This document shows positions 11,176-24,490 of a stretch of DNA of 64,000 nucleotides, one piece after another. Each line of letters opens with the position of its first letter. Positions within the stretch are counted from its first letter, which is position 1. The stretch covers positions 15,482,001 to 15,546,000 of the forward strand of contig NC_063158.1 of the NCBI RefSeq assembly GCF_020921035.1, written 5' to 3'. The stretch comes from Rhodamnia argentea. Taxonomy: Eukaryota > Streptophyta > Magnoliopsida > Myrtales > Myrtaceae. Position numbers and translations under genes: made by a program. The notes beneath the pieces were generated by a model that ran no database searches, was not told where the DNA came from, and saw nothing but the letters and a program-made list of their open reading frames with translations.

Positions 11176-14100
11176 TCATTTGATGATGCTGGGTCTATTG
11201 TGTTGTGCTTTGGCTCTGGTGCCGTGAACCCGTTTAGGCGTATCAGGGGTTAAAGCATACATCTTCACAGCGAATAATTCCTCAGGTAATCCCCTCTGGT
11301 CCTGTAATGATTCAATGGATTCAGTCTGTAATGATACATGGAAGACCCGGGTCCATGTGATAAGTTCAGGCTATACATAACAGAGAGAACCAGTAGAAGT
11401 CTTCTAGATGTTAGAAGATATTTCAAACAGTAAAGTTCCATGAAATCGCAAATTCACCACTTCCCAAAAATCTTTCTTTCCAGATTAAGTTCAAGAAAAT
11501 ACAAATGCTGATTCAAATGACACCCTTTCCTCCGATAGAAGGTTTTGAGGGTTTCAGTGTGTAGGGATGCTGTTATGAGCCTAACGAATACCACAATTCA
11601 TCAATCTCATACTGAGCAATTCATTAGCTATCCCCACCTGATAAATTTCCAAAAAGTTGTTGCAAAGTCTTAAATACTGCTGCAGAAAATCAAGTGGAAG
11701 GAAATACAACTTTTCTTATTCCCATTTGCAGGAAGAATATTGCTCAGTGCTACAGAGACGCTTGTTGAATAGGATTTTAGCAAAATGAAACATAGATTAG
11801 GTATGTACTAGGAGGACTGAAACCTTTGATTTGAAGATATGCAATCCACACCGGTGGAAGAGCTCCTTAAAGTACGTATCGGACCTAGTGACGCTTCGAT
11901 CTTCCTTGTCCAACACAAATCCTACATACAGAAAAGTCTGGCTCATGAATCTCAAATACTATTGAGCAAATAAGTAGAAAAGATTTGATGTGAACCAACT
12001 TCAGGCTATTTATTTTAACAATCCTCAAGTCATCTTTCTTTTCTATTTTGTGGGAATCAGTAGACCCTCTTTGAATGAACCTTAATGCATAGCCAAAGCC
12101 ATTGTCTTCTCCACGTCAAATAGCAAGCAATTGCATCTTCTTTTTTGTCGTCTTATAAGAGAAATCTTATGATATGAATGAACTCTCTTAACAGAATCAA
12201 ACCTACTCTTGAACACCTGTTAGATACGAATTGACTTTCTCAATCATCAACTTTTTCACTGACATATCTTAATCACACATCAAAATCGTATGATGCCAAT
12301 AATGTACTGGTAGACACACTGCTCTTCTCAAGTATCATAAATGTTGAGACATTTGTGCATCTTTAAAAGACATATAGCCTGGTATACCAAAATAATCTGT
12401 CAAGCACAATCTTTTAGCCATTCAGATATTTATGCGCTTGGAAGGTAGTAAAAACCTCCAGTCTGATGTGCTGTCCTGAGCTATTTTTAACTCTCTAGCG
12501 TACTTAATGGAAGGCATCAACAACTCTTTCAACATGCTTGAACTCCAGCCCATGTTTAGAACAATGACCCTCAATATACACTTGATTTTTGGTTATCGTG
12601 GATAAGATACCCATTCTTTATAAATAACCCTTTTCCCCCTTGTTCCCGTCTAAATGATTCAAAAACTTCTGTTTCATAGATTATCAATAATGCCAAATTA
12701 AGCTTTGTTTCTGCAATATCATAGTAACTGACTCTGAAAGTCTGGAAAATGTGGAAAGGGTCATTATTATCATTTGATAACATGTAAGAATATAATGCAT
12801 CGACTTAAGAATATAATGCATCGACTCCACTCAAAACAAACTTGTAATGACCCCAGGATGCAAATACGGCATCCACCAAGAAACTGTCCTGAGCCTGATT
12901 CAGTGCATGTATATATTAACTTCTGTATTTTTGTCACAAGCTCCATGACTAAAACATAAGAATAAACAAAAGTAAGCTTACTAGAATAGCATATCGGTTA
13001 AAGTTTTCCATTTAAGTACTAGTTCCTGTCCTTGTATTGTTGCCTTTTCTGGAAGATAAGGTCTGGATGTTGGAGTTAACCATAGCCAAGGAAGATAAGA
13101 TGAAAGAACTATATTATACTATCATCTTATTATCAGGTCTAACCATAAACAGATATGTGTCCTTTTAACAGAGAAGAAAAATCTATCATCACTAAGAGTA
13201 GCATATGAAAGATGAAATAAGTACCACTTCTAGCAATATTCTCCTTCAGGACGAAAAGCCCACCAGGTTTGAGGCCAGCCTGAAATATATTTTGCTGAAG
13301 ACATAAGTCATACATAAAAGCAAATATGCAGAAGGGAAATCCCAAGACACTATATAGAAACGTGTTGCCACTTATCAGGTACCTATATACTATTTCAAGG
13401 CAAATTAGTTAGGTAGGCATTTTAGAAAAGACGGCCATTTGTATTGGTCAATAACTGATAGTGCCAATACAATGGGAAATTACCATTGTATGGCAAAAAT
13501 GATTATGAAAGTACATAAATATGGAGTCATGAAGGTCTTAGAATAACCTAACAGAAAAAAAAGAAGACCTTAGTGATAATCAATAGACCAGCTTCTGCAG
13601 GGTATATTGTTCAGATTAAAGCAGAGACACCAGAAATCTAACTATAGCCATTTGAGTTATTTTATGACCAATTATGGGAGGGATTTAGAACTGTCATGAT
13701 CTAAGGCTAGCAAGTTAGTGCCAGGGAAAAAGCATGGATCAAACGTATAGAAAATCAAGAGAATGAGAGTCCTTTGCTCCACTCTGGTCTCCTTTCCTCA
13801 ACTTCTCATTCTCAATTGAATCTTTTCATTCATTCTTTTATCTATTCCTTTCTCAGTGCCTCCCAGCACAATTCCTGCTTATAAGGAGCTAAAAAAGATC
13901 AAGCATACTTTAACAGTATAAGGCCTCATTTGGTTCCATCGACAAGCAATCCATAAGTGGATCCTCAAACCAAGTATATCCGTCCCATAGATGATACAAA
14001 TATTTAGGTCTTTAGAAGAAAACACAACTTAATCATTGAACACTCAAGGGCTGAGATTTATTCCTTTTTTTGTTTGCTCTTTTCTTTAGTCTCTTTTTTT

Positions 14101-14409
14101 CTTTTCCTCTTTTCTCTTTCTGGTTTTCTACATTCTTCCCCACCCAACCACACACAGCAGAACCGTTGTTGCAGAGTTGCCCCCCCCCCCCCCCTCTTTC
14201 CTTCTTTTGCCATCATGATCCCCAGCCATCACCCGTCCATCCACCAATGACGTCAATCCCTTGCCTAGTCAAGTCGTCCTTTGCCTCTCTCCATGGGGAG
14301 CTTGCAACCGAGCCCATGGAGGTCACAACTTCTGTTGATTCAGTACAACGAAGGTCACTTGCCTTGCGTGGTTGCACAAGGCCCAAGACCTCCATGGCCT
14401 TGGAGTCCA

Positions 14410-14441
<32 letters not shown>

Positions 14442-17400
14442 TGCAGTGAACTGAGTGAACTTATCTGTCTTTAGCAAGTTTCAGAGCACCAAAGATAGAA
14501 AGACATGTACAAGTGAGCTCGCATGGTAGTGGCGGCGGCATGTCGGGTGAAGTAGGAGATGGCGGAGGTGGCTGTTCCATGGTTTTAGGGTGATTGACAA
14601 TGGTTAAGGTGAAATTGGAAGCCCAATACTAACTATTAGTAGGTAATCTGATTCTATTTTCTTGAAAAATCTGAGTTGAAGAGCAATTCGATTCCATGTT
14701 TGAAATTCTTTTCAAAGGCAATAATCTCAACCTTTGTATTTCAATTCTTCCAATAACCCTGTCTCAGGGAATCGAACATGGCCTAAAAGTATATAAACAC
14801 AGAAAAAGCTCGAAGTAAGAAAACAAATCTAACAAAGCAACTCATTAAACCCCCCACCCCCAACCACACCACACCCCACACACACACAAAAACAAGTGGC
14901 CCTGCCCACTCAACAGCAACCGCCACCGTCAAGGTTGTCTGTTTGCGGCAACCACTGGAGTGCTTGTCTTCATGTCACATTGGTTGCATAAGACCACCAC
15001 GACAGAGAGTACCACCATGACAGTGGTCGCGTTGTTGCCTGTCAAGAGTGACCACAGTCAAGGTGTGGTGCCTACAAATGGCGTTTTGGTGATCCCCACA
15101 AAGATTACATCTCAATACAATGGCTTTCTCTGGCATCATATGCACAACGTGGAGGGGGCAGATCTGGCACCACCACGCGATGGATCACCAGAGGGGTTCA
15201 ACCACCACGCAGTGGTTGCAGGCATTGCCTATGGCACGCAGGTTACAGCCTGAATTTTTTTTTTTTCATTGGAATGACAAGGTCAGATATATAAATATAT
15301 ACCAATGAAAAAGAATCAGGCTGTAACCTGCCACACCCACGCCCACCCACACACACACACAGTTTTGAATAATGCAAAAGAAGTCCACAAAAACTAGGTC
15401 AGCTTTTCTCTTTTTTTTTAAAAAAAAGAAGCACAAGTCAACAATTTTTTACAGTGTCAACATGTTAGCAAAATCGTCACCGGACTAGTGCAAGGACATA
15501 AGGTGGCACATGTTAAAAAGTACGAGAACCATTTTGCAAAAAGAAAGTAGAGGGACGCTCTTGAATTTCGAGCAAAGGCATAGGAGCTGATAGTGCCATT
15601 TCACCAGATAAATACTCCTTCCAGGAATAAGAACTGACAAATAAAAGATTCATAAACTTTCATGCTATAAAACGCCTGACACCAACAGCAACCCCTGAAG
15701 CTCATCAGACATTTTGAGCAGCACTCCAACCGTTCACAACAATAGCAGCCAATTGTCTTTTACAACAGCATCTGAACCTCAGAAAGACTACTGCTACAGC
15801 AATGATAGCAGAAACTATACCGTCCTAGGCCCATCTCCAGTTGGAATCGAATATACATCAATATCAAATTAAAGATTTGATCATGCTTCACATTTCTAGG
15901 TTTCTTAGAACATGGAGCAGTTTTTACACTGTTTTCTTAAGCGGACAATATTTGGCTTACCTTGGCTCTCATAAAGAATGATACAAAGTCATCATCTGCA
16001 AGATGGCCAATGCACCATTGAATCCATATGACATCATATCGTCCTACATCAGGTGTGAATTCCTAAAACATAAACAAATGAATTTCAATATGAAACAATT
16101 AGATCACTTACATACAAGTTGTACAAGTGGAAGTGTAGCAATCCTATGGGACAAAGCAAACATTTCTAGAAGACTTATATTCATGAACTTGCAAGTCTGC
16201 AAGCAACGGCGCCCTGTGGATCAAATTTAAGGCAACTAGTCAATTATCCATTTTAAAATCCTTGAAAGGTCTATACTTTCACATATATGTAATATATAAG
16301 CCAGATAACTTTTTTTCCTTTGAATGGAAAACATAATAAAATATTTTTGTACTTGTAAAAGAGAAACCAAGGGGGTAGTACCTCAAAGCAAAATCATAAT
16401 GTCTGCTATTGTGTTGATGCTAACCCTAGTCTGTAGCTACTCCCTAATGACCTTGTAATCAGTATAACATTTAATATAGTTGAAAAATTCTAAAGACGTT
16501 ATTATGGAGTCATATATATTGTTAAATTTGGTATATTTTGAATCTGTCCACTATAACTCACCTGAAGGGGGACACAGAAGAAATTTGTGGCCTTATTCTC
16601 AATTGCTGAACCGCTTTCAGGAACCAAGCTTTCACGGGCAGCTTCTAGGAAGTGCGATACAGGCTCAAGGAGATCAACCTACGTCCCGAATGAAAAGAAA
16701 GAAAAAACGATATTTGAAGAGCTGACAGTCCTCTCAATCAACAAGTTTCAATTTGGCCCAACCAAACATCAATGTTGTGGTAAACACTAAAAAAGAGGTT
16801 TTGCAATGAATATGTTTACTACTGAGCAGCAGAAAGCAATCTGTTTTGGCACCCAGAAAGCAGTCATCAAAAGTCAAGTTATGTAGGTGTAGAAATACAG
16901 TTGCTGTCCATCGACAAGAAAGGAAAGAACAAGATAGATTCTGCCCTCGATATGAAATGAAAATGGACATTGATGTGTCAGGATCAGGGTTTGAAGTAAT
17001 GAAAAACTAGGAGGTCAAAGAAAAAGAGAACAACCTCAGATGCTGCCATTGCCAGATCTAAATATAGGCTTGGACTCCTTAAACAAGTATCACACAAAAC
17101 CTAACTACTAAAAACACCAAATGTGAGACAAGAAGAGAATAACGACGCTGCGTTTACGGTTATTTTTGTAGCTGGAGCTAAACCAAGTTTGCTGGTCAGA
17201 GCAACAAGGAAAATACAACTTTACCTCAGTGAAGAACCTGATTAGAAGATTCTTGGAGACTCTTCCAATGCCAGAACCACAATCTGCAAGAGTTATCCGT
17301 ATTGGTGAAGAGTTTCTGAAAAGAGAAACTAGCTGACTGGTACTTATGAAGGGTCAAATCCATGAATTAACAAAAGCTAAAACAAACATAAGGTATTGAA

Positions 17401-20213
17401 AACATATAGACTACTGTCGAAATGAGGATAATGCAACAAATATGTCATCAATTGACTCTCCATATATGGTACCCGAAACATTCTAGATGTATTACAGAAC
17501 ACACTGATTAGTTGGTCATGGTTAATGTCCATTGGCTGCGGAATCATGTATTCGACAAAGATTCATGTCATCGTGTTAGAGAAAAGTCAAATTGTTCCAC
17601 AGGGTTTGCTGCTGGGATTCACATAGTAATACAAAGCCAAAGTGGATTATCTGGAGCTTTAAGAATTTTTTTTTTTTTTTTTGGGATAGAAAAGCTTTGA
17701 GAAGAGTTTAAGTGGGAGGAAAAAAATTTCTCATCAAAGGGAGGTAGACATACGCTCCTTAATAGCATGCTTTCTGATGTTCCATTTGACTTCCTCACTT
17801 TGTTTCCAATCCCTATCTCAGCGGCAAAAAGCCTTGAGAACATACAGTTAAAGTTGCTTTAATCTGACATTTCGTCTATCTATCGGAATATTTAAAAATG
17901 ACCAATTTCTAATGGAGGCCTTTCAGTAAAGCTTTGCTAAGGCAGGGGTGTAATGTGGATAACTTCCAAAGCAGAATAGTATTAGAGAGGAAAATGGTAG
18001 GAAAACCCTGTCAGGGGATGACAGATGGTTTTGAGACACTGTTGTTAGAGTAATTAAATATTAAACTACGCCTTCATCTAACACTTAAGCTTTTAGAACA
18101 GTTGACAGTCGTCTTACAAAGTCTCGCAACTGTATCGGAGATTTATTTCCTGGTTTTTCTACATAAGCGAGGAGCAAGATAGTTAGGGTGGGTGTTGATT
18201 ACTGCAAGGCTTACAATGGAGAAGTAGCATGGGAATTGGGCAGTTGACTTCTTACACATGGCTCAAGGTCGGGAGCTCAAAGCTTTCTCAAAGTGTTTTG
18301 AGCTGTTGAATAGAACGACGCTAGATATGGGGGTGAAATACTGTCCACACTGAAATTATTCTACTACTGGAACTTCTTCTGTTAAATCCTACTACTCTAA
18401 TCTCATCTCTGCACAGATGCAAGTGCAAATAAGCACGATCTTCCTTTGGGAATCTATTTGCAAAGTCACGGTTCTTTAGAAAGTTCCCTTTTTCTCTTGG
18501 GAAACAGCTAGGGGACTTATTCTCACTTGGACAATCTTAAAAAAAAGAAGAGAAAAGAAGATAAAGAGAAAGGGACAACACTGGTAAATAGATGATTTTT
18601 GTGCATGAAAAAGGAGAGTTTGATTCTAATAGTTGCTATATTGCAACTGGACAAGAATATTTGAACTCTGTGCTTAGAAGTTTTAGAATTGAAGTGGATC
18701 AGTTCAATCACTGCGCAACGTGACTTTGGGCATTTAGAGGGGGTATGAGTTCGTGTTTTGCAGAGAACAAAGTTACCAAGACAATTCTCTCCTTGTCTTC
18801 TGGCTTATTTGGGAAGAAAGGAAAAAAGAAACAAGAGGTGAGTTGAATTTTTAGGGATAATTGGTCATACATTATCCACCTTTGGTATAGTGAAAATTCA
18901 ATCTCATTTTGTATATGAGTGGCTTTCCTTCTAAAGATGATACATACAGGGGTGGTACCCCCTAGCTACCTTCTTAGTGGTATTCTGCTTGTCATAGAAA
19001 TGAAAAGGTATAAGTTATACCCCAATAGACCATATTTTCAATGCAGTCATATCCATCAATAACCAATGAGAGCATCTTTCTGATTGAGAGAAGTGAACAG
19101 TGCAAATTGTGGCAAATTATGATGGGACTAATTACAATGTTCGTTCAAGCCATAATTTACAATAGTGTCCTCATATGTTACGTAATCTGTCACAGGCAAT
19201 TAGCATAATGAATTTTAGTATGGTATTACGATGACAAAGTACAAAGGGGGGAGCCTGGATTGGCAGATAAAAGAAGAATATCTTACAAAGCATGCACTAC
19301 AGATCCTCTTGCAAGACTATGAAGTTAGCAAACTCTTTAGCTTAGTTTCATTTCTGGTATGAAATTCTTTCGCCATGCAAACTTACCTAATCAACAAAGT
19401 AAAAAAGCCATCGAATCAGGAAATCTTCAGTTTACGCCTGGATACTGCAGTGCTCATCCTATTTACACGAGAGGTATTTCCTAATGTCAGTGGAACAATT
19501 TCTGCTACTAAGTCACTAAATCCCTCCATCTGGAGATGGGGGTTCAAACAAGTTAATAAAATGAGATCGAAACTTTGATCCCCCCCCCCAAAGCAAACAA
19601 TCATCAAGGCGCGATCAAATTGTAGCGAAATCTCATGATTATCAATCTCATCAATGTCACAGTCAAATTAGCCTTATTGAGACACAGAAAAAAAAAAAAG
19701 CACAGACCCAGAAGCCCGCGCCTGCACACACAGACAGAGAGAATACGAACCGAGGGCAACAAGATTACGGCCTCTTCCACCACCCGGGAAGCGTTCAACC
19801 AAAAGCAATCTGAGAAAAGCTTCGCTGCCCTTTATGTCAGCGTCATTAACGTGTGCATATCCTCCCAACACTCCATCTGTAGTTGCCTCCACACCCTTCT
19901 CTTAAGGCACGAGAAAGAAGAACCCCATAATTATTATTCAGCAGTAACTCCATGAAATTACAGACTTTGTTTGTAAGCACACGAAAGGAACATTCTCAAC
20001 TAGGCAAAGAGAGAAGCAAAACAGAGCTAACTGGGGAAAACAAGAAAGAGAAAAGAGAGTAATGGGAAAGTTGCATACTTCCCAATAGCCAACGCCTTGG
20101 CGGTACCACTCCTTCCTCTTGTGAACATCTCCGTCTTTGCCGATTTCTTCCGTCCACATCTCTTCGGCGTTCTTGAACTCTCGTCCCTTGGAATCGAATC
20201 CACTCGCCTCCAT
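11176..20213 (-). CDS. Alpha-N-terminal protein methyltransferase 1 (NTM1-like)
   Basis: The eight exons are 20079-20213, 19751-19895, 17225-17283, 16562-16678, 15961-16062, 13225-13279, 11824-11921 and 11176-11301. All have GT-AG borders and consistent phase, and they encode 278 residues. The enzyme transfers methyl groups from S-adenosylmethionine to the alpha-amino group of proteins that start X-Pro-Lys after Met removal. Visible landmarks are [12 protein letters not shown] near residues 34-45 and [14 protein letters not shown] near 53-66. The SAM-binding loop LDCGSGIGR spans 93-101. The acidic end of strand 2 is VDLLEPV (114-120), followed by the active-site region IQWCIGHL (166-173) and [18 protein letters not shown] (about 188-205). 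The tail is basic ([13 protein letters not shown]). The order and spelling match plant NTM1 (Arabidopsis At5g44450). The start at 20211-20213 was chosen because [15 protein letters not shown] aligns with the family start. An in-frame ATG 60 codons upstream is discussed among the findings. Confidence 0.95.
13280..15960 (-). other. Large NTM1 intron with low-complexity tracts
   Basis: This 2.7 kb intron, between exons 5 and 6 of NTM1, is the longest of the gene. It contains a C15 run at 14180-14194, a (CG)n then (AG)n tract at about 14411-14441, CA-rich stretches near 14870-14890 and 15340-15360, and a perfect-arm hairpin (15239-15330). The part 14.1-15.3 kb is GC-richer than its flanks, which suggests an inserted element. 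Open frames there are short and low in complexity, so no nested gene is called. Confidence 0.6.
15239..15330. repeat. Short hairpin inside an NTM1 intron
   Basis: 'caggttacagcctga' at 15239-15253 is matched perfectly by its reverse complement 'tcaggctgtaacctg' at 15316-15330. The stem continues with 'tttcattgg' against 'ccaatgaaa'. The loop is AT-rich. It may be the core of a small MITE. Confidence 0.8.
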
Positions 20214-20619
20214 TATCGGGGTCGCTGTCAGCTGCTCTGGCGAAGCAGTGGGCTTGTTCGCGGTGCTTCGCAGAGGAGAGTGACGAAAGAGGGGTTTTGC
20301 GGGGAGTCCAAACCGGGGTTGTGGGGAAGAGATGGCGAGGCTGCAAGTGCAACTGGGTTGGACCCGAATCGACACCTGCGCCTCCATGGGCATCAATCCC
20401 AACTCCTAGTTTTCATTTATTTTCCCCAAAGGGCCAAAAAGAATTCACTTGGTGTTTTTTTTTTTTCTTTTTTGGTTCGGGAAATTCACTTGGTAAATGA
20501 CAGTTAAAAAAAAATTCGACCAAAAAAGAATGACAGTTAAAATTTGAGGGGAAAATTTAAAATATGGGGATGACGTACGTTTATTTTCTTAAATAAAAAT
20601 TTGAAATGAATATTATTTT

Positions 20620-21315
20620 AAGACTTAATAACCAAAAAAAATTTCTAACTTTAGCATCTATCCTAATTATATCCAAAAAATATTTGCAACATATAAAATC
20701 ATCAATTTTTTCTTTTATCCTAATTCTTCCTGTCTAATACAAAAAAAAAATCATAATTTTAGCATCTGTTCCAAAGCTACTCAAAATGGCACATTTTGGA
20801 TTTTCCCCATCACTCAACAATCCAAAAAACGATTAGACTTGGAGATCCGATTATTTGGATGAGCGATCTTAAATCTCGTATTCCTAAAACCTGTTGTTTT
20901 CGAATTTCGAAGATTTATTAATAAGCTTAGTAAAAAAATTCAAGTCACGTAGAATTAACTAATAGTAATTATAGACAGAATGCTAATGTTGATAGAATTG
21001 AGATAAAAAATAAAAGTTGAGATTTTTTTATGAGATAAATTTTTTTTTAATATAATTTAGACAGATGTTAAAGTTTGGGATTTTTTGGGTATCAAACGGA
21101 CAAAATTGAGATAAAAGTAAAAGTTGAATATAATTGAGACAGAGTATAAAGTTCAATTTTTTTTTATAAAATCCAAAAAATTAAATATAATTGGGACACA
21201 AGTTAAACTTGAGGCTTTTTTTTTAAGACAAAACTTTTTTGGATATAATTGAAACAGAGATTAAAATTGAGGATTGTTTTAGATATTAGTTTGTTTTGGA
21301 TATTAGGCCCAATAA
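20620..21315. repeat. Inverted-repeat element with reiterated ends
   Basis: The right half (about 20980-21300) repeats a unit of roughly 60 bp based on 'ataattgagacagagttaaa' about five times. The left half (about 20625-20790) carries inverted units such as 'tttagcatctatcctaatta'. The whole looks like a non-autonomous transposon with long, internally repeated terminal inverted repeats. It fills most of the gap between NTM1 and the next gene. No coding capacity is seen. Confidence 0.55.
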
Positions 21316-21663
21316 TTTATACACAAAGTACTAAAGATTTAAGAGTACTTTTTAAAATAATTATTGTTACCTTTTTAGGAGTTTATAATACGGTTTCTCA
21401 TTTTACCTTTTCCCTTTAACCAAACATTCCCCGGGACAATTGGCTGGTTAACACATTAAGAAAGAGGATCCCCTTCCTTGCTAAGGGCGAAGTTTACATA
21501 CGTGTACATGCTATCTGCTAAAGAAGATGCGAAAATACAAACATATAAGAGAAATTTACAGGGAAACGATCCGTACAACATGATACAATCAAGGAACAGG
21601 GCAGCAAGCAGTTCCAACTTCTTGAAAATCTCCCCTGCCCCATTACATAGTATTAAAACCATT

Positions 21664-23169
21664 TCATAATCGAGAGCGAATAAAGAGTTTCTTTTCTGCG
21701 GCTCTCGGGAGGTCCAACTGTTTGGGTCCTTCGTTTGGCGACTTCTTCGAAGATTCCGACCCCATAACAGATTCAGCTGACCTCTCATGCTCTTGTCTCA
21801 CTTTATTCAATCCTTCCCGCCTTTTCTCCATGATTTCATGTATATCATTCAGCCCGACTTTGAGATCTCCAGGTCCGTTATCATCCTTAAGTGAGAGACA
21901 AAGCACTTGATCCTTCACGCCATCCTGCATAAACTTAGTTGCCTTCTTATTTCCCGCTGCAGGAACAAATGGACATAAATTGAAGCTCAAACAGAGGTAA
22001 TGATACATGCACTGGATATCAAAGGACATGCAATTCAAGAAGAGCCAAAAAATTCCACACCTTGTGGAAGTGGCTTGACTGGCTCTTGTAAGCAAGGGAA
22101 TTCAAACAAATGCGACTATGACTATTATAACGGTTTTGTCGTAAGATGCAGCAAAGAGATCCATGACCAACACAAATTTGGCAAAGGCCCCAATGGTTTT
22201 TCATATGCACGCTACTGCGCATAAACCATACAAAACCAAATGCATCCTTATTTCAATAACTTCCTCGTTTCTGCCTCATTCAAGTGTGCTGTGCAACTTA
22301 CAACTACCCGTACTGATGCAAAGTAAGCAAGCATTGTGCAAGTACTTTCAAGCAGTCGACGTGCACATCCACCAAGTGCCCAGAATTTCGTGTCGACCAG
22401 AAGAAACAAAACTGAAATAGCCGAAACACCATCATTGATTAGCAGATGGGTGATTAGTGAACCAGATCTGAAACCACAGAAACACAGGCTCCGACTTACT
22501 TGGGCAACAAGAAATGGACATCACAAGATTCAAAACGCTAAACGTGGGGAATCATTCAAATTTTTGGTGCAAAATTCGTGGTGAGTTCCAGATTTTAACT
22601 TCTAATTCAACTCCAGGGAAAGAAGACCACATATCTTTGAGTGAAAAAAGGATTCAGACAGCAATCCAATGGAAAAAAACCAATTCAAGTCATCAACCAA
22701 CATATGATTCCACTCCCAGACTCGATTCGACCGCCCAGCATATGGCAGAATCTTCCTCGACCTCTGTTCAGGCAAGCCAAATCAAAGCAGTCGACTACAA
22801 TTCCTGATTTTCACAAGGTCCACCGACGCGCCGCCAAAAAAAAAAAAAAAACAGACTTCCGCAATGGTTATCATTGGATACCGAAGTTACCTAATCAATT
22901 CTTCCATGAATCATCCAACACAGACCACAGAGACCGCACAAAGCAAAACCATCATCTAAAAAGGAGTAGTAGCTCTAGAAGGTGGTATCGATTCAGTCAC
23001 GAATAGGCGAAGGGCGAGAGGAAGAACCATTAATGCCCCCGAGGGACTCCCGGACGGCGGAATCGACGGCGAATCTGCGGATTGACGTCAGAATGCGCCC
23101 GATCCTGCTCTTGAAACCAACGACTTCGCTCAGGTTCCGAAGCCCCTCGGAGTTAGCGCCGTTCGCCAT
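21664..23169 (-). CDS. Conserved-looking two-exon protein of unknown function
   Basis: Two exons, 23028-23169 and 21664-21956, join in phase (AATG|GT donor, CTGCAG| acceptor) to give 144 residues. I do not recognise the family. The N-terminal half is basic and could form amphipathic helices (SEVVGFKSRIGRILTSIRRF at residues 14-33). The middle has LKVGLNDIHEIMEKRREGL and KVRQEHERSAESVMG, a likely alpha-helical and possibly coiled-coil region. The tail is charged and Ser/Pro-rich and ends IRSRL. No signal peptide or membrane segment is visible. The ATG at 23167-23169 is the first in frame after an upstream stretch that still reads open, so a longer N-terminus is possible but not favoured. The upstream region is shared with no close divergent gene. 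Splicing within the 1.07 kb intron was checked only by eye. Confidence 0.6.
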
Positions 23170-23249
23170 GGTTGGTACGATCAGAAACCCTAGGGAGCGA
23201 GCGAGCTCGATTCTTGTCAAAAAAATGGAGGAAGTGGCGTAACTCGGAA

Positions 23250-24490
23250 GATTATCCCGCGTGGGAAGAGATGGGTGAGATCTTTTGAAAGGGCCCATTA
23301 AGACAATACGTGGGCCTAAAAAGGCCGAATGAGTGACGTGGGCCCATTCACCGGGAAAATTCGAACTTTTGTTCAAGGGACAAAATTATCCGTCCGAATA
23401 AAAAAACGAAAATATTTGACCAAAAAATAAAAACATAAAAATAATAAAATAACGAAAAAAGAAAATAAAAAAATTAAGATAGGATAACAATAACCTGACC
23501 GAAACAAAAATATAACCTCACTTTCAAATACATTAAAAAAGAAAGATTTTTTGCTCCAAGGATAAAAATATCAACAATCAATTTCGGTGTGAAGACGTTT
23601 TTGTCCAACGGGCCTAGTAATGACGACATGCTCCACGAAACTTGTTAATCGAGCCAGTATAACGACGCTTCTTTTTTATTATAAAGGATTGATTAGCTCA
23701 AAATTGGCGATTTTAAACCCCAGCCTTCCAATTTGCAGGTAGAATTTGAGGCTTAGTTTTCCCTCTCTCGTTACCTAAAAAGAATGAGCTAAAACCCTAA
23801 TCAAATTAGTTGTTTTGTTTCAAAGAAGCCTCTCATCTGTTTTGGCTTAGTTGATGTGACAATTTCCGAATTTATAATTGTGGTCAAATTTGCTGTTAGC
23901 AAAAAAAAAAAAAAAATTTACATGATGGATTTCAAATGCCATTTTTGGGTAAATCTAAATTCGACACAACAATTTGACGACAATACAAATTTAGGGATTA
24001 TGATTTAAAATCGACAGAATTGCCCCATCAAAATCGAACTTTAGTTGGAATATGATTTAAAACCTCGATGGTGCCTCACCCTAAATTACTTATTATTATA
24101 GATTATCATTAGTATCGAAATGAGAAAACGATTGAACGACCTTGAGCTGAAATCCTGAAACTAAGATCTATCTCACAGAAGTCCGGAAACCGCCCTTCCA
24201 CCGCCTCAAAAGAGCGCCACCGCCGCCAAGGATCATGGCCAGTTCGTCACAAGCATTCTCCTTAAAAAATCCGACCATTACAGGTTTTGTAACTGTCAAA
24301 CTTGAGGGGGCGGGGGCGGATAGAAGAAGAACAACGGGGAAGATAAACATGTTGGCTCGATCAAAATCCGTAAGAAGCTTTTTGGCAACACACCTTCCAA
24401 CCGAGGCTACACCATCTGTAAGGACCACAGCATTGACGAAGAAGAAACCTCAGTGAACGCGAATTGAGCCTTTGTTTCGATAACCACACA
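23250..24490. other. Intergenic DNA
   Basis: This AT-rich stretch contains poly-A runs near 23410-23480 and 23901-23915. A plus-strand open frame of 73 codons at 24235-24456, starting MASSSQAFSLKNP, is basic and Thr-rich. It lacks any recognised motif and lies near the 3' end of the dehydrogenase gene, so it is not called as a gene. Confidence 0.5.

Noticed and set aside
14070..14474. 134-codon plus-strand frame in the NTM1 intron
   Set aside because: Its composition is Phe/Ser/Pro-rich from T-, C- and AG-tracts, and it crosses a C15 run and a (CG)n(AG)n microsatellite. There is no domain and no splice support.
14960..15253. 97-codon plus-strand frame in the NTM1 intron
   Set aside because: It is built from reiterated 'caccac' and 'gtggtt' motifs and ends in a hairpin. 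It looks like repeat DNA rather than a gene.
24235..24456. 73-codon frame starting MASSSQAFSLKNP
   Set aside because: It has no recognised motif or conserved context, and an overlapping minus-strand frame of similar length exists. It was left uncalled.
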